64,000 bases of DNA from an uncultured Oscillospiraceae bacterium (GCA_900546265.1 URCA01000007.1:62001-126000); one strand, 5' to 3'. Counted from the first letter of the stretch, positions 15,774 to 25,373 are shown. Program-made: numbers and translations. Notes: generated by a model not told the origin, from the letters alone.

Positions 15774-16816
15774 GCGGCGAAACCCTGCGTCTGACCGACG
15801 CGCCCGCGGATTTGCGGCGGGCGGCGGAGCTGCTGCGGGCCGGGGAGCTGGTGGCCATTCCCACCGAGACGGTCTACGGCCTGGCGGCGGATGCCCTGAA
15901 CGGGCGGGCGGTGCGGAAGATTTTCGAGGCCAAGGGCCGCCCCATGGACAACCCGCTCATCGTGCATATTGCCGACATAAGCGACTGGGCGGCGCTGGTG
16001 ACCCATATTCCGGAGAAGGCCCGGGCGCTGGCCGCCGCCTATTGGCCGGGCCCGCTGACCATGATCCTGCCGCACGCCTCCTGCATTCCAGACGAGGTGA
16101 ACGCCGGGCTGGCCACGGTGGCCGTCCGCTTCCCCGCCCATCCGGTGGCGCGGGACCTCATCCGCCTGACCGGGCGGCCCCTCGCGGCCCCGTCGGCCAA
16201 CCGCTCCGGCATCCCGAGCCCCACGACCGCCGCCCATGTGCTGGCGGACATGGAGGAGCGGATCGCCGCGGTGGTGGACGGCGGCCCCTGCGCCGTAGGG
16301 GTGGAATCCACGGTGGTGGATCTTTCGGGTGAAACGCCCCGGCTGCTCCGCCCCGGCGGGGTCACGCTGGAGATGCTGGAGGCTGTCGCGGGGCCGGTGG
16401 ACGTGGACGAAGCGGTGACTCACGCCCTGCGGGAAGGGGCCGCAGCCGCCTCCCCCGGCATGAAATATAAGCATTACGCCCCGGCGGCCCATGTGGTGCT
16501 GGTCAAGGGATCTCCCGCCGCCTACGCGGCCTATGTCAACCGGCGTGGATCCGCGTTTCCCGGCCGGGTGACGGCCATGTGCTTCGACGGGGAAGAGGGC
16601 GCGCTGACCGTGCCGTTCGTCACCTACGGGCGCCGGGAGGACGGAACGGATCAGGCCCATCGGCTGTTCGACGCGCTGCGGCGACTGGATGAACTGGGAG
16701 CCGAGGAGGTATACGCCGCCTGCCCGCCGGAGGACGGCGTGGGGCTGGCGGTCTATAACCGGATGCTGCGGGCGTCCGGATTCGAGGTGGTGGACGCGGA
16801 TGAACCGGCCGGATAA
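15770..16816 (+). CDS. ywlC: L-threonylcarbamoyladenylate synthase (Sua5/YwlC type)
   Basis: Makes threonylcarbamoyl-AMP from Thr, bicarbonate and ATP for the t6A37 tRNA modification. The 348-aa length is that of the two-domain Sua5 type: a YrdC catalytic domain (about 10-210) and a C-terminal Sua5 domain (about 230-345). YrdC features visible are [12 protein letters not shown] near the start, [12 protein letters not shown] (nucleotide site) and [11 protein letters not shown]. The linker [11 protein letters not shown], which closes over the active site in Sua5 proteins, is present. The gene sits in the prfA-coaE operon, a common clostridial arrangement, and overlaps both neighbours. Confidence 0.94.
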   Translation: MSGETLRLTDAPADLRRAAELLRAGELVAIPTETVYGLAADALNGRAVRKIFEAKGRPMDNPLIVHIADISDWAALVTHIPEKARALAAAYWPGPLTMILPHASCIPDEVNAGLATVAVRFPAHPVARDLIRLTGRPLAAPSANRSGIPSPTTAAHVLADMEERIAAVVDGGPCAVGVESTVVDLSGETPRLLRPGGVTLEMLEAVAGPVDVDEAVTHALREGAAAASPGMKYKHYAPAAHVVLVKGSPAAYAAYVNRRGSAFPGRVTAMCFDGEEGALTVPFVTYGRREDGTDQAHRLFDALRRLDELGAEEVYAACPPEDGVGLAVYNRMLRASGFEVVDADEPAG

Positions 16817-17417
16817 GCTGTTTGTCCTGGGACTGACCGGCCCCACAGGGGCGGGCAAGTCCGCCGTGGCCGGCATGCTGGCCGCCGCCGGGCTGCCGGT
16901 GCTGGACGCCGACAAGATCGCCCGGGAGGTGGTAGAGCCCGGCTCCCCCTGCCTGGCCGCGCTGGCGCGGGCCTTTTCTCCCGACATCCTGCGCCCCGAC
17001 GGAACCCTTGACCGCAAAAGGCTGGCCGCCCTGGCGTTTCAGGACGACGCCTCCGCTAAAAAGCTGAGCGCCGTCACTCACCCGGCCATTATCGCACGCT
17101 CCCTCGCCCGGCTGCGGGAGTGGGAGGCGGCGGGCTGCCGGGCGGCGGTGGTGGACGCGCCGCTGCTGTACGAAAGCGGCATGGACGCCATCTGTGGCCT
17201 GGTGGCGGCGGTGATCGCCCCGGAGGACTTGCGTCTGAAGCGGATTCTCGCGCGGGACGGCATCACCGAGCAAGAGGCGCGGCGGCGGATGGCCGTGCAG
17301 CCGGACGAGGCCTTTTATCGGGCCAAGGGTGCCCGGCTGCTGGTCAACGACGGCGATTTGGCCGCCCTCAGGCGGCAGGCGGACGCGCTGCTGGCCTGTA
17401 TAAACCATCGGACATAA
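16800..17417 (+). CDS. coaE: dephospho-CoA kinase
   Basis: Last enzyme of coenzyme A biosynthesis; phosphorylates the 3'-hydroxyl of dephospho-CoA using ATP. The 205-aa length is typical. The P-loop GPTGAGKS is at residues 14-21, and the DADKIAREVV segment supplies the conserved Asp and Arg residues of the substrate pocket. HPAI and the DAPLLYESG stretch (CoA-binding region) follow. ATG 16800 starts the family-like sequence; it lies 17 bases inside the tsaC gene, so translation is coupled. The longer open frame upstream only reads tsaC out of frame. Confidence 0.94.
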   Translation: MNRPDKLFVLGLTGPTGAGKSAVAGMLAAAGLPVLDADKIAREVVEPGSPCLAALARAFSPDILRPDGTLDRKRLAALAFQDDASAKKLSAVTHPAIIARSLARLREWEAAGCRAAVVDAPLLYESGMDAICGLVAAVIAPEDLRLKRILARDGITEQEARRRMAVQPDEAFYRAKGARLLVNDGDLAALRRQADALLACINHRT

Positions 17418-17436
17418 GACAGAAAGGGGTCCGGCC

Positions 17437-18039
17437 GTGAGCAAGTCAAAAACCGAAAATAAAAAGCGCGGCGGGCTCTCCATCCTGCTGGAGCTGTTGC
17501 TGCTGGCGGCGCTGGTCGTCGGTACGGGCTTCTTGCTGCGGGAGGGCTATCACCGCTATATGAAGGCGGCCTATCCCCTGCAGTATGACGAGCTGGTCGG
17601 CCGCTTTTCTCAGGAATACGGTATCGAGCCGTCCCTGGTGTACGCCGTCATCCGCACCGAAAGCGGGTTTGACCCTCAGGCGGTATCCTCGGCGGACGCC
17701 CGGGGCCTGATGCAGCTGACCGCTGACACGCTGGACTGGGCGGTGAGCAAGTCTCCGGGCGCCGAGCCGGTGGGCGGGGAGGATTTGTTCCGCCCGGAGG
17801 TGAATATTCGCTACGGGGTGTATGTCCTCAAGCTTCTGGGGGAACAATTTAAGGAACCGGACACGGTGCTCGCCGCCTACAACGCGGGTATGGGCAACGT
17901 GCGCCGTTGGCTGAAGGATCCGGCGTACTCGCAGGACGGCGAAACCCTGACCGCCATCCCGTTTGAGGAAACCCGGAACTATGTGCAGCGGGTGCGGGAC
18001 GCTCAGGCGATGTACCGCGAGCTGTACGATATGGCGTAA
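17437..18039 (+). CDS. membrane-anchored lytic transglycosylase (SLT domain)
   Basis: Cleaves peptidoglycan between MurNAc and GlcNAc with formation of 1,6-anhydro-MurNAc. The N-terminal cytoplasmic tail is basic (SKSKTENKKR), followed by one membrane helix (about 15-35); the rest is a Slt70-type lysozyme-like domain. The catalytic Glu is E75 in AVIRTESGF, followed by the family blocks ARGLMQLT, NIRYGVYVL and AAYNAGMGNV. The start is GTG with AAAGGGG upstream. It lies 19 bases after coaE and completes the same operon; close homologues stand next to coaE in several clostridia. Confidence 0.92.
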   Translation: MSKSKTENKKRGGLSILLELLLLAALVVGTGFLLREGYHRYMKAAYPLQYDELVGRFSQEYGIEPSLVYAVIRTESGFDPQAVSSADARGLMQLTADTLDWAVSKSPGAEPVGGEDLFRPEVNIRYGVYVLKLLGEQFKEPDTVLAAYNAGMGNVRRWLKDPAYSQDGETLTAIPFEETRNYVQRVRDAQAMYRELYDMA

Positions 18040-18083
18040 ATACAGCCGCTTCAAGCGGCATTTGGAAAGGAATGTGTGTCGAC

Positions 18084-19499
18084 ATGGCGGACAAGAACAA
18101 GGAACAAACAGCGGCCGACAAGCTGCGGGAGGAGCTGTGCTACGCGCCCACCCAGGCGGCCAAAACCCTCAGCGAGGAGGAAATCGCCAAGGCGGACGCC
18201 TATTGCGAGGAGTATAAGGCCTTTATCGACGCGGCCAAAACCGAGCGGGAGGCGGTGGAAACCGCTATCCGGGAGGCGGAAAAGGCGGGCTTCGTCCCCT
18301 TTGATCGGACCGCCGCGCTCAAGCCGGGCGACCGGGTGTATTACAGCAACCGGGATAAATCCCTGCTGCTCGCGGTAATCGGCAGCCGGCCGATTACCGA
18401 CGGGGTGTCCATCGCGGCGGCCCACATTGACTCTCCCCGCCTGGATCTCAAGCCCAACCCCCTGTACGAGGACAGCAATCTGGCCTATTTCGACACCCAC
18501 TATTACGGCGGGATCAAGAAGTACCAGTGGACGGCCATTCCCCTGGCCCTGCATGGGGTCATCGTCCGCCGGGACGGCACCACCGTGCAGGTGCGGGTGG
18601 GCGAAGACGACGGGGATCCCGTCTTCTGCGTCACCGACCTGCTGCCCCACCTGGGCACCGAGCAGATGAAGCGCCCCGCCACCGAGGTCATCAAGGGTGA
18701 GGATCTCAACCTGCTTATTGGCTCCCGCCCCTTCCGGGACGATGAGGGCAGCGATCTGGTCAAGCTGAATATCCTGAAGCTGCTTCATGAGAAATACGGC
18801 ATTGTCGAGGCCGACTTCCTGTCGGCGGAGCTGGAAATCGTGCCCGCCTTCCGGGCGCGGGATCTGGGCTTTGACCGAAGCATGATCGCGGCCTATGGCC
18901 ACGACGACCGGGTCTGCGCCTATCCGGCGCTGACCGCCCTGCTCGCGTTGGACGTCCCGGCCTACACCGCTGTGACCATCCTGGCCGACAAGGAGGAAAC
19001 CGGCTCGGAGGGCAATACCGGCATGCAGTCCGCCTTCCTGCGGTATTTCATCGCGGACATTGCCGCCGCCTTTGGGCAGGAGGCCCGCCATGTGCTGACC
19101 AATTCCCTGTGCCTGTCGGCCGACGTCAACGCGGCGCTGGATCCCATCTATCCCGAAGTAATGGAGAAGCGCAACTGCGCTCAGCTCAACCAGGGCGTGG
19201 TATTGACCAAATACACCGGCTCCCGCGGCAAATCGGACACCAATGACGCCTCGGCCGAGCTGATGGGGCAGATCCGCCGCATCATGGATGACAGCGAGGT
19301 CGTCTGGCAGATCGGGGAGCTGGGCAAGGTGGACGCCGGCGGCGGCGGCACTGTGGCCAAGTATATCGCAGATTTGGACGTGGACACGGTGGACATGGGC
19401 GTGCCGGTGCTGAGCATGCACGCCCCCTACGAGGTAGTCTCCAAAATCGACGTGTATATGGCCCACCGAGCGTTTTACGCCTTGTTAAACCGTCAATAA
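18084..19499 (+). CDS. M18 family aminopeptidase
   Basis: Dinuclear zinc aminopeptidase of the M18 (aspartyl aminopeptidase/ApeB) family, which trims N-terminal acidic residues from peptides in the cytosol. Length 471 aa. Metal ligands can be placed by pattern: His in AAHIDSPRL, Asp in GHDDRVCA, the Glu pair in DKEETGSEG, an Asp in SADVNAA and a late His in MHAPYE. ATG 18084 is preferred over ATG 18072 because GGAAAGGA would touch the latter, whereas it is 12 bases from the former. It is the last gene before a strong terminator, 44 bases after the transglycosylase. Confidence 0.92.
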   Translation: MADKNKEQTAADKLREELCYAPTQAAKTLSEEEIAKADAYCEEYKAFIDAAKTEREAVETAIREAEKAGFVPFDRTAALKPGDRVYYSNRDKSLLLAVIGSRPITDGVSIAAAHIDSPRLDLKPNPLYEDSNLAYFDTHYYGGIKKYQWTAIPLALHGVIVRRDGTTVQVRVGEDDGDPVFCVTDLLPHLGTEQMKRPATEVIKGEDLNLLIGSRPFRDDEGSDLVKLNILKLLHEKYGIVEADFLSAELEIVPAFRARDLGFDRSMIAAYGHDDRVCAYPALTALLALDVPAYTAVTILADKEETGSEGNTGMQSAFLRYFIADIAAAFGQEARHVLTNSLCLSADVNAALDPIYPEVMEKRNCAQLNQGVVLTKYTGSRGKSDTNDASAELMGQIRRIMDDSEVVWQIGELGKVDAGGGGTVAKYIADLDVDTVDMGVPVLSMHAPYEVVSKIDVYMAHRAFYALLNRQ

Positions 19500-19500
19500 A

Positions 19501-19537
19501 AAAGAAGCGGCCGCGCAGCGCGGCCGCTTCTTTTTTT
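19501..19537. terminator. bidirectional intrinsic terminator
   Basis: AAAGAAGCGGCCGCG pairs perfectly with CGCGGCCGCTTCTTT around CAG, with T-runs on both sides. It serves the aminopeptidase (+) and the DUF4091 gene (-). Confidence 0.93.
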
Positions 19538-19541
19538 GCTC

Positions 19542-21176
19542 TTATCCCCAAAGCTCCTGGATTTTGCGGTTAACCCGCTCCCGCATGGCCAGCACAGCCT
19601 GCGCGGTGCGGGGGTACTCCTTGAATTTCACCGCGCCGTCCTGCTCAAGCAGCGCCACGATCGCCTCATGGGGCAGCTTCTGCTCCAGCAGCTGGAGCGC
19701 CCGCAGATCCTGCAGCCCTTCATGGAACACCAGCTGCCGGATGGAGGGCACCGGCTCCCCGTCCGGGCCGGGATATACCAGGAAGGCGTCCCCCGCCGGG
19801 AAGGCGTCCTCCGCCCCCGTCTCGGCGTACGGATCAATCGGCCGCTTGGAAAGCATGCTGTACCAGAAATTATAGCCCCACTGGAGGAACCCCTCGATGT
19901 GGTACTTGAACAACTGCGCTCCCAGAATCCGATTGCGCGCCGACGGCATGGCCATGAAGCGATTGCTCACATCCTCCCCCTGCCCGCAGCAATAGTAGGT
20001 CCACAGATGCTCCACCCCATGATCCAGGAAGGTGTCCACATGGTTGTTGGCGGGAATGGGATGCTTCACCAGCCCCTTTTCATAGAAGGCATAGTCGGAC
20101 AGCGCGTCAATGACCGGGCATTCGCCGCCCAGGGCCTCGTTCACCACCGCCGCCGCCCGGCCGTAGCTTTCCAGCGCGTCCATGCTCGGCTCATCGGACA
20201 CGTGGAAATAGCAGCGGGACAGTCGGTCGGTCGTCCGTAAATGCGCCTGGAGCGCCTCCAGGAACGCCTTCAGGAAGCCCGTGTACTCTGCCGACGCCGC
20301 GTCGGTGTCCCACCCAAATATCTGTTTGACCTCGCCGTCCACGTCGGCCAAAATTTTGGGCGCCGCCGTGGCTCCCCACTGAGTAAACAGATGGGAGATC
20401 TCAAAGTACTGGATGCCGGAGGCTTCCGCCATTTCCATGTAGCGATCCAGCTTGTCAAAGTCGAAGCGCACCTCCCGGCCACGCACCGTCACATCGACCA
20501 GCTGCACGGTGGGCCGCTCCCCGCCCACCGCCGTGTCCAGCGGCGGGGTAAACACCGGCGTCAGCAGCAGGTTGATGCCATACGCCGCCGCGTTCTTCAT
20601 ATACTTGCCGAGAATGGCCCAGTGCGCCTCGGAAAGCGGCTCCACCCCGTACCAGGTGGCCAGACAGTCCGCGTGGAACCATTCGGTATGTACCAGCGTC
20701 TGGGGGGCAAGCGCGGCGCCGACGACCTCCACCCGGAACGTCGCCTCGGCCTGCTCCTCTCCCGCCGTCAGCCGCACCGTCACCACGCTCTCTCCAGCGG
20801 GGGCGTCCTCCGGCACCACGAAGGATACCCACAGGCAGCGCCACTGTGCGTCGAGCACCCGCAGCTCCCCCTTGTGCGGAAAAAGCGGATCGGGGTACAG
20901 CCCCGGCTTAGTGCGCAGATACTGCCCGTCCCCCTGGCCATAGCAGGGGAGCGCCACCGGCGCCTGTCCCACGTCGTACAAATCGGCCTCGCCGCTGAAG
21001 GGCAGATGAGCCCGGGCGGCCACCAGCATCCGTGCGGCCTGCGTGGAGCGGCAGGCTACCTGAAAATTCACCCGCTCGCCCCGCAGGGCGGTCACGCCCG
21101 CCGTCCCGCCGGCCGGCAGTTCCTCGTCGGCGAACACCTTTTGCAGGGAGTCGAGTACTCGTATGTCCATCCCCAT
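19542..21176 (-). CDS. DUF4091 domain-containing protein (putative glycoside hydrolase)
   Basis: A cytoplasmic protein (544 aa, no signal peptide) of the DUF4091 group, TIM-barrel proteins related to glycosidases. Residues 1-190 form beta-rich domains (immunoglobulin-like layout, DVTVRGREVRFDF strands). The barrel carries HTEWFHADCL, YFEISHLFTQWG, FHVSDEPS and LWTYYCC, motifs seen across the family, with the Asp-Glu of SDEPS as the likely catalytic acid. The C-terminal DUF4091 part includes GAQLFKYHIEGFLQWGYNFW. ATG 21176 is chosen because GGAGAT lies 7 bases upstream. The substrate is unknown; the family is thought to act on carbohydrate. Confidence 0.82.
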   Translation of the reverse strand: MGMDIRVLDSLQKVFADEELPAGGTAGVTALRGERVNFQVACRSTQAARMLVAARAHLPFSGEADLYDVGQAPVALPCYGQGDGQYLRTKPGLYPDPLFPHKGELRVLDAQWRCLWVSFVVPEDAPAGESVVTVRLTAGEEQAEATFRVEVVGAALAPQTLVHTEWFHADCLATWYGVEPLSEAHWAILGKYMKNAAAYGINLLLTPVFTPPLDTAVGGERPTVQLVDVTVRGREVRFDFDKLDRYMEMAEASGIQYFEISHLFTQWGATAAPKILADVDGEVKQIFGWDTDAASAEYTGFLKAFLEALQAHLRTTDRLSRCYFHVSDEPSMDALESYGRAAAVVNEALGGECPVIDALSDYAFYEKGLVKHPIPANNHVDTFLDHGVEHLWTYYCCGQGEDVSNRFMAMPSARNRILGAQLFKYHIEGFLQWGYNFWYSMLSKRPIDPYAETGAEDAFPAGDAFLVYPGPDGEPVPSIRQLVFHEGLQDLRALQLLEQKLPHEAIVALLEQDGAVKFKEYPRTAQAVLAMRERVNRKIQELWG

Positions 21177-21297
21177 TGTCCACATCTCCTTGTCCGCTAC
21201 AGTAAATCCCACAGTATAGCTCAAATTATAGCAAATTCTCTACGGCGGGGATTGACACTTTCGGCCAGGATTGTATCCGATTCGGCCAGTTTTTTTG

Positions 21298-21326
21298 TTG
21301 CGCTTTTTTCCTGTTTCTGCTATGAT
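21298..21326 (+). promoter_or_regulatory. promoter of the unknown membrane protein gene
   Basis: TTGCGC (21298-21303), 17-bp spacer, TATGAT (21321-21326) with a TGC extension. Two copies of TTCGGCCAG lie just upstream (about 21260 and 21281), spaced two helical turns apart. Confidence 0.5.
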
Positions 21327-21379
21327 GGTAGCTATGAAAACCCGTCCGGCGGCCGACTGCCGGAGAAAGGAAGATCTCT

Positions 21380-22195
21380 ATGGCGTTTGTGAAGGAATTG
21401 CTGGCCGCCTGCGCGGCGGAAGGCTATCGGATAGATGAAAAAGCGGGCACCGCCAGCGGCGTGGCCTCCGGCATCGCTTTTCTAGCCCGGGTGGAGCCCG
21501 GCACCATCGAGATGTCGGTCAACATCCCCGCCGACCACCTGCCGAAGCTGCAGGCCGGCATTGCCGCGGCCAGTCCCGCTTATGCGGCCGCCACCGTGGT
21601 GCATCATAATTTCGGGGTGCTGTTAACCCTGCCCGGGACGGACGCTCTGTCCCCCGAGGAATATACCGCGCTTATCCGCATCGCCGCCGTCGAAGCTACC
21701 AAGCTCATCGGCGTGGCCTATGACGATAAGTTCGACCGGGACGGAGAGCCGGTCTCCGCCTACATCCGGGGCTTTTTCGGCGCGCTGCTGGGCGCGGTGG
21801 TCGGCATTATCCCCTGGGTGCTAGTCAGCAGCCTGCTGCACATCACCTCCTGGTATCTGGGCGCGCTCATCAGCGTCGCCTCCTTTTACGGCTACTGCTA
21901 TCTGCGGGGTGCTCACAGCACCCGCTACGCCGTCACCCTGATCGTCGTCTTCTCCCTGGGCGTCATGGTGCTGCCCGGCGTCGTAACCCAATGCATCTAC
22001 GTCATGCAGGAGGGCGCCGCGTTTTGGGACGCCCTGGCCCTTGCCTTTCAGCCCCAGGTGCTGATAAGCAATCTGGCCTCCATGGGCTTCGGGCTGCTGG
22101 CAAACATCGCCGGCCTGCTGGCTATCAAGAACCGGGTGCTGTCCTACACCCATGAGGCCCAGTTCCTCCGCCGCCCCCGCAAGCCGAAATTCTGA
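21380..22195 (+). CDS. membrane protein of unknown function
   Basis: A 271-aa protein with a soluble N-terminal half and a membrane C-terminal half. Residues 1-125 form a mixed alpha/beta domain with no motif I recognise. From about 130 to 255 there are four or five helices (GFFGALLGAVVGIIPWVLVS, ALISVASFYGYCYL, VTLIVVFSLGVMVLPGVV, LASMGFGLLANIAGLLAI). The end is basic (RRPRKPKF) and so probably cytoplasmic. AAAGGAAG lies before the ATG. It is a single-gene unit between a promoter and a terminator. Function cannot be inferred. Confidence 0.72.
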   Translation: MAFVKELLAACAAEGYRIDEKAGTASGVASGIAFLARVEPGTIEMSVNIPADHLPKLQAGIAAASPAYAAATVVHHNFGVLLTLPGTDALSPEEYTALIRIAAVEATKLIGVAYDDKFDRDGEPVSAYIRGFFGALLGAVVGIIPWVLVSSLLHITSWYLGALISVASFYGYCYLRGAHSTRYAVTLIVVFSLGVMVLPGVVTQCIYVMQEGAAFWDALALAFQPQVLISNLASMGFGLLANIAGLLAIKNRVLSYTHEAQFLRRPRKPKF

Positions 22196-22227
22196 TCGCC
22201 CGCCGCGTTAAGCGGGTATCGATAGGC

Positions 22228-22260
22228 AAAAAGGCCATCCGCACAGCGGACGGCCTTTTT
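22228..22260. terminator. bidirectional intrinsic terminator
   Basis: AAAAAGGCC, one mismatch, TCCGC pairs with GCGGA, mismatch, GGCCTTTTT. It serves the membrane protein gene (+) and dusB (-). Confidence 0.88.
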
Positions 22261-22331
22261 GCGGCTCTTTTCCGTTTGCATGGGCGTTTCCCGGAGCTGG
22301 TACCGCCTGTTCCGGCACTCCGCCGTCTCCT

Positions 22332-23297
22332 CTACTCGTTGGCCTCGATGACCCGCCGGCACAGCTCTCCCAGATCCGCCAGGGAGGCGATTTGCCCGGC
22401 CTCGCCCCGGAAGCCCGCCGCCCCTTTAAGCCCCCGCATGTACCAGGCCGCGTGCTTGCGCGCCTCCCGAAGGGCCACTCGCTCTCCCTTGAGGGATACG
22501 GCCAGCTCGATCTGCCGGTACAGCACCGCCATGCGGCTGGACACCGGCGGCGGGGGCAGCTCCTGCCCGTGGTTCAGGTAGGCCTCGATTTGCGCGAACA
22601 GCCAAGGCGCGCCTAACGCCCCCCGGCCCACCATCACCAAGTCGCAGCCCGTCTGCTCATACAGGGCGGCGGCCTCCCGGGCCGTGGTGACGTCCCCGTT
22701 GCCGATGACCGGGATGCCCACCGCCTCCTTCACCGCGCGGATGATATCCCAATCCACCGGCGGGGCGTACATCTGATCCCGGGTGCGGCCGTGCACCGTT
22801 ACCGCCGCCGCGCCGCCGGCCTCCACCGCCCGGGCCACCTCCACCGCGTTGACGCAGTCGGGGCCGTAGCCCTTGCGGATTTTGGCCGTCACCGGCACCG
22901 GTACCGCCCGGGCCACCGCCTGCACGATCCGCCGGCAGAGATCCGGCTCCCTCATCAGGGCGCTGCCGCAGTGGTTGCCCGCGATTTTCGGGGCGGGGCA
23001 GCCCATGTTGATGTCGATGACGTCGGGCCGGTATTCCATGGCCAGCACGGCCGCCCGGGCCATGATGTCCGGATCGTCCCCGAACAGCTGCACCGCCGCC
23101 GGCCGTTCCTCGTCGTCCAGCCGGAGCAGCTCCCGGCTTTTCGCGTCCTGAAAGCACAGCCCCTTGCAGCTGACCATCTCGCCTACCACATATCCCGCGC
23201 CGTAATCCACGCATATTTTCCGAAAGGCCCGGTCGGCCACCCCCGCCATGGGGGCCAGCGCCGCCCTGCCCTGGATCTCCACTGTCCCTATCCGCAT
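22332..23297 (-). CDS. dusB: tRNA-dihydrouridine synthase DusB
   Basis: FMN-dependent reductase that converts specific tRNA uridines to dihydrouridine. The 321-aa TIM-barrel protein has the N-terminal PMAGVADRAFR motif and the catalytic Cys100 within NMGCPAPKI. The tRNA/FMN-binding GNGD segment and VMVGRGALGAPW follow. The GNHCGSAL stretch and C-terminal helical domain match the DusB subgroup. AAGGAGG precedes the ATG. The gene is followed by a terminator and is not linked to ntrC/fis-type genes, as expected in Firmicutes. Confidence 0.95.
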   Translation of the reverse strand: MRIGTVEIQGRAALAPMAGVADRAFRKICVDYGAGYVVGEMVSCKGLCFQDAKSRELLRLDDEERPAAVQLFGDDPDIMARAAVLAMEYRPDVIDINMGCPAPKIAGNHCGSALMREPDLCRRIVQAVARAVPVPVTAKIRKGYGPDCVNAVEVARAVEAGGAAAVTVHGRTRDQMYAPPVDWDIIRAVKEAVGIPVIGNGDVTTAREAAALYEQTGCDLVMVGRGALGAPWLFAQIEAYLNHGQELPPPPVSSRMAVLYRQIELAVSLKGERVALREARKHAAWYMRGLKGAAGFRGEAGQIASLADLGELCRRVIEANE

Positions 23298-23355
23298 CGC
23301 TCCGGCCTCCTTCGCCTTATCCTCATTATACCGGAATCGACGCGCGCGGGCAAGC

Positions 23356-23392
23356 TAAAAACCGCCCGGACAGCTTGACTATCCGGGCGGCT
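23356..23392 (-). terminator. intrinsic terminator after the Gfo/Idh gene
   Basis: On the minus strand CCGCCCGGA pairs with TCCGGGCGG across a 12-base loop and runs into TTTTTAG. Confidence 0.82.
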
Positions 23393-23408
23393 ATAAATAG
23401 TATAGATC

Positions 23409-24473
23409 TTAAGCCAGCACCACCTCGTGGCCAGAGGCGGCGGATTCGTAGGCGGCCTGCAGGATGGTCATCAGGGCCACCCCGTCCTCCGCCGGGGCGC
23501 GGCAGGCCGTGCCGTCCTCCACACAGGACACAAAGTGACGGATTTCGTTCTCAAACAGCCCGTCGAAGCTCAGCGCCGTGCCGGTGGCGATGGTGGTATT
23601 GGTCATGTACCCCGCCTGCTGGCTGTACAAGGTCAGTTCCGGATCCAGCTTGGCGCCGGCCTTGGTGCCGAAGAGCTCAATTTTCCCCTCATCCTTTTCG
23701 ATGTTCAGGCTGAAGCTGGCCTCGATGGACAGCACCGCGCCGTTGTCGAACCGGATCATCACGCTGGCCATATCCTCCACGTCGAACACTGGCTTCTCCT
23801 CCGTGGTGGAGGACTGATACGCGTCGCCCTTCTTGATGCCGGGGCGATCCCCTAGTTTCTGGAAGGTAGCGCCGTAGACCGACACGGGCTTCGGATTGCC
23901 CATCAGATACCGCACCAGGTCAATGACATGCACCCCCAGGTCAATAAGAGGGCCGCCGCCGGAACGGGATTTATCCCCAAACCAGCCGCCCGGGCAGCCG
24001 TTGCGGCGCAGATAGGTGGCCTTGGCGTAATACAGATCGCCGAAATACCCCTCATTGATGAAATCCTGCACCACCGCGCAGTCGTTGCCGAACCGGCGGA
24101 CGAACCCGATCATCAGCAGCTTGCCGCTGCGCTTCGCCGCGTCCCGCATGGCCTCGGCCTCTGCCACATTCATGGCCATGGGCTTTTCGCACAGCACATG
24201 GAGACCCGCCTCCAGCGCCGCAATCGTACAAGGGGCGTGGGCCGCGTTCCAGGTGCAGACGCTCACCGCGTCCAGCTCCTCCTTCGCCACCATGTCCTTC
24301 ACGTCGGTGTACAGCCGGGTCACCCCGTGCCGCTCGCCCTTTTCCTTCAGCCGCTCCTCGTTGATGTCGCAGAATGCGGCCAACTCCACCCGGGGATCGG
24401 CCTTATAGCCGGCAATGTGCATCTCGGCAATGCTGCCCACGCCGATAACGCCCACCTTGATTTTCTTTTCCAT
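23409..24473 (-). CDS. Gfo/Idh/MocA family oxidoreductase
   Basis: NAD(P)-dependent sugar or inositol dehydrogenase (354 aa). The N-terminal Rossmann fold shows VGVIGVGSIAEMHIAGY, with GxGxxA near residues 11-16, followed by the family signature CEKPMAMN, whose Lys is catalytic. The C-terminal domain has GGGPLIDLGVHVIDL, with the conserved Asp and His. GGGGGAGC precedes the ATG. It lies 15 bases after a sugar isomerase gene and under the same promoter, so both probably act on one sugar acid or inositol-type substrate. The divergent AraC regulator at 25481 is the likely controller. Confidence 0.9.
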   Translation of the reverse strand: MEKKIKVGVIGVGSIAEMHIAGYKADPRVELAAFCDINEERLKEKGERHGVTRLYTDVKDMVAKEELDAVSVCTWNAAHAPCTIAALEAGLHVLCEKPMAMNVAEAEAMRDAAKRSGKLLMIGFVRRFGNDCAVVQDFINEGYFGDLYYAKATYLRRNGCPGGWFGDKSRSGGGPLIDLGVHVIDLVRYLMGNPKPVSVYGATFQKLGDRPGIKKGDAYQSSTTEEKPVFDVEDMASVMIRFDNGAVLSIEASFSLNIEKDEGKIELFGTKAGAKLDPELTLYSQQAGYMTNTTIATGTALSFDGLFENEIRHFVSCVEDGTACRAPAEDGVALMTILQAAYESAASGHEVVLA

Positions 24474-24488
24474 ATGCTTTGCTCCCCC

Positions 24489-25325
24489 TTATCGAATCAG
24501 CGATTGCAGGAAGTTGACCGCCAGACGGATGTCTCCCTCCGGATCGTCCCCGACCTCCCGCTCGATGGTCAAATAGCCCGTATAGCCGATGTCGTTCAGC
24601 GCACTTAAGTATGCGGGGAAATCCACGTCCCCCTGGCCCAGCGGCAGCTCGATGAAGGGCGCCTCCGCAAAATCCAGCGTGCCGTTGTAAATGGTCTCCG
24701 GGTTGACACGGCGGAGCATCCGGCCGTCCTTGGCATGGGTGTGGACGATGTACTCCTTGAGGTTGTGGACGGCCTTGACCGGATCGTCCCCCGCCACCAT
24801 GACCAGATTGGCTGGGTCGAGATTGACCGCCACGCCGGTGGAATGCAGGGTGTCCAGGAAGGTCTTGAGAACGGCAGACAGCTCGGGGCCGGTCTCGATG
24901 GCGAAATGGGCCCGCAGGCTGTCGGCGTAGGCCGCCAGCTGGCCGCAGGCGTCCTGCATGATCCGGAAGGTGTCGCAATCGGTATCCGCGGGCACCACGC
25001 CAATATGGGTGGTCACCACGTCAGTCTCCAAATCCTTGGCCAAATCCAGAATGCGCTTGGATCGCTCGATGAGTTCTGGATTCTTCTCCGGGTTGGCAAA
25101 GCCCTGGCCCAAATCGCCGCACAGCGCGGAGATGGTCAGCCCCCGGGACTTGCACATGTCGAGGAACTCCCTCCGTTTCTGCGGGGATAGGCTCTCGGGG
25201 GAAAACGCGCCGCTCGTGGCATACACCTGCAGCCCGGTCGCCCCCACCGCCGCCGCTTTATCGAGCGCGGTGGTCAAATCGGTGCGGAAGGAATCGAGAA
25301 TCACGCCGATGGAAAAAGGATACAT
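24489..25325 (-). CDS. sugar phosphate isomerase/epimerase (AP endonuclease 2-like TIM barrel)
   Basis: A 278-aa TIM barrel of the IolE/IolI/xylose-isomerase-like group, metal-dependent sugar epimerases or isomerases. Metal-site residues can be seen in THIGVVP (His), AIETGPEL (Glu), NLDPANLV (Asp), HTHAKDG (His pair) and LTIEREVGDD (Glu). ATG 25325 is used because AAAGGAGT stands 8 bases upstream; the longer frame has no ribosome site. First gene of a two-gene unit with the Gfo/Idh dehydrogenase, expressed from a promoter that faces away from the AraC regulator gene. Confidence 0.88.
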   Translation of the reverse strand: MYPFSIGVILDSFRTDLTTALDKAAAVGATGLQVYATSGAFSPESLSPQKRREFLDMCKSRGLTISALCGDLGQGFANPEKNPELIERSKRILDLAKDLETDVVTTHIGVVPADTDCDTFRIMQDACGQLAAYADSLRAHFAIETGPELSAVLKTFLDTLHSTGVAVNLDPANLVMVAGDDPVKAVHNLKEYIVHTHAKDGRMLRRVNPETIYNGTLDFAEAPFIELPLGQGDVDFPAYLSALNDIGYTGYLTIEREVGDDPEGDIRLAVNFLQSLIR

Positions 25326-25373
25326 AACGCGGCACTCCTTTACTGCTTCAAATATTGACACTTTCTACTGCTC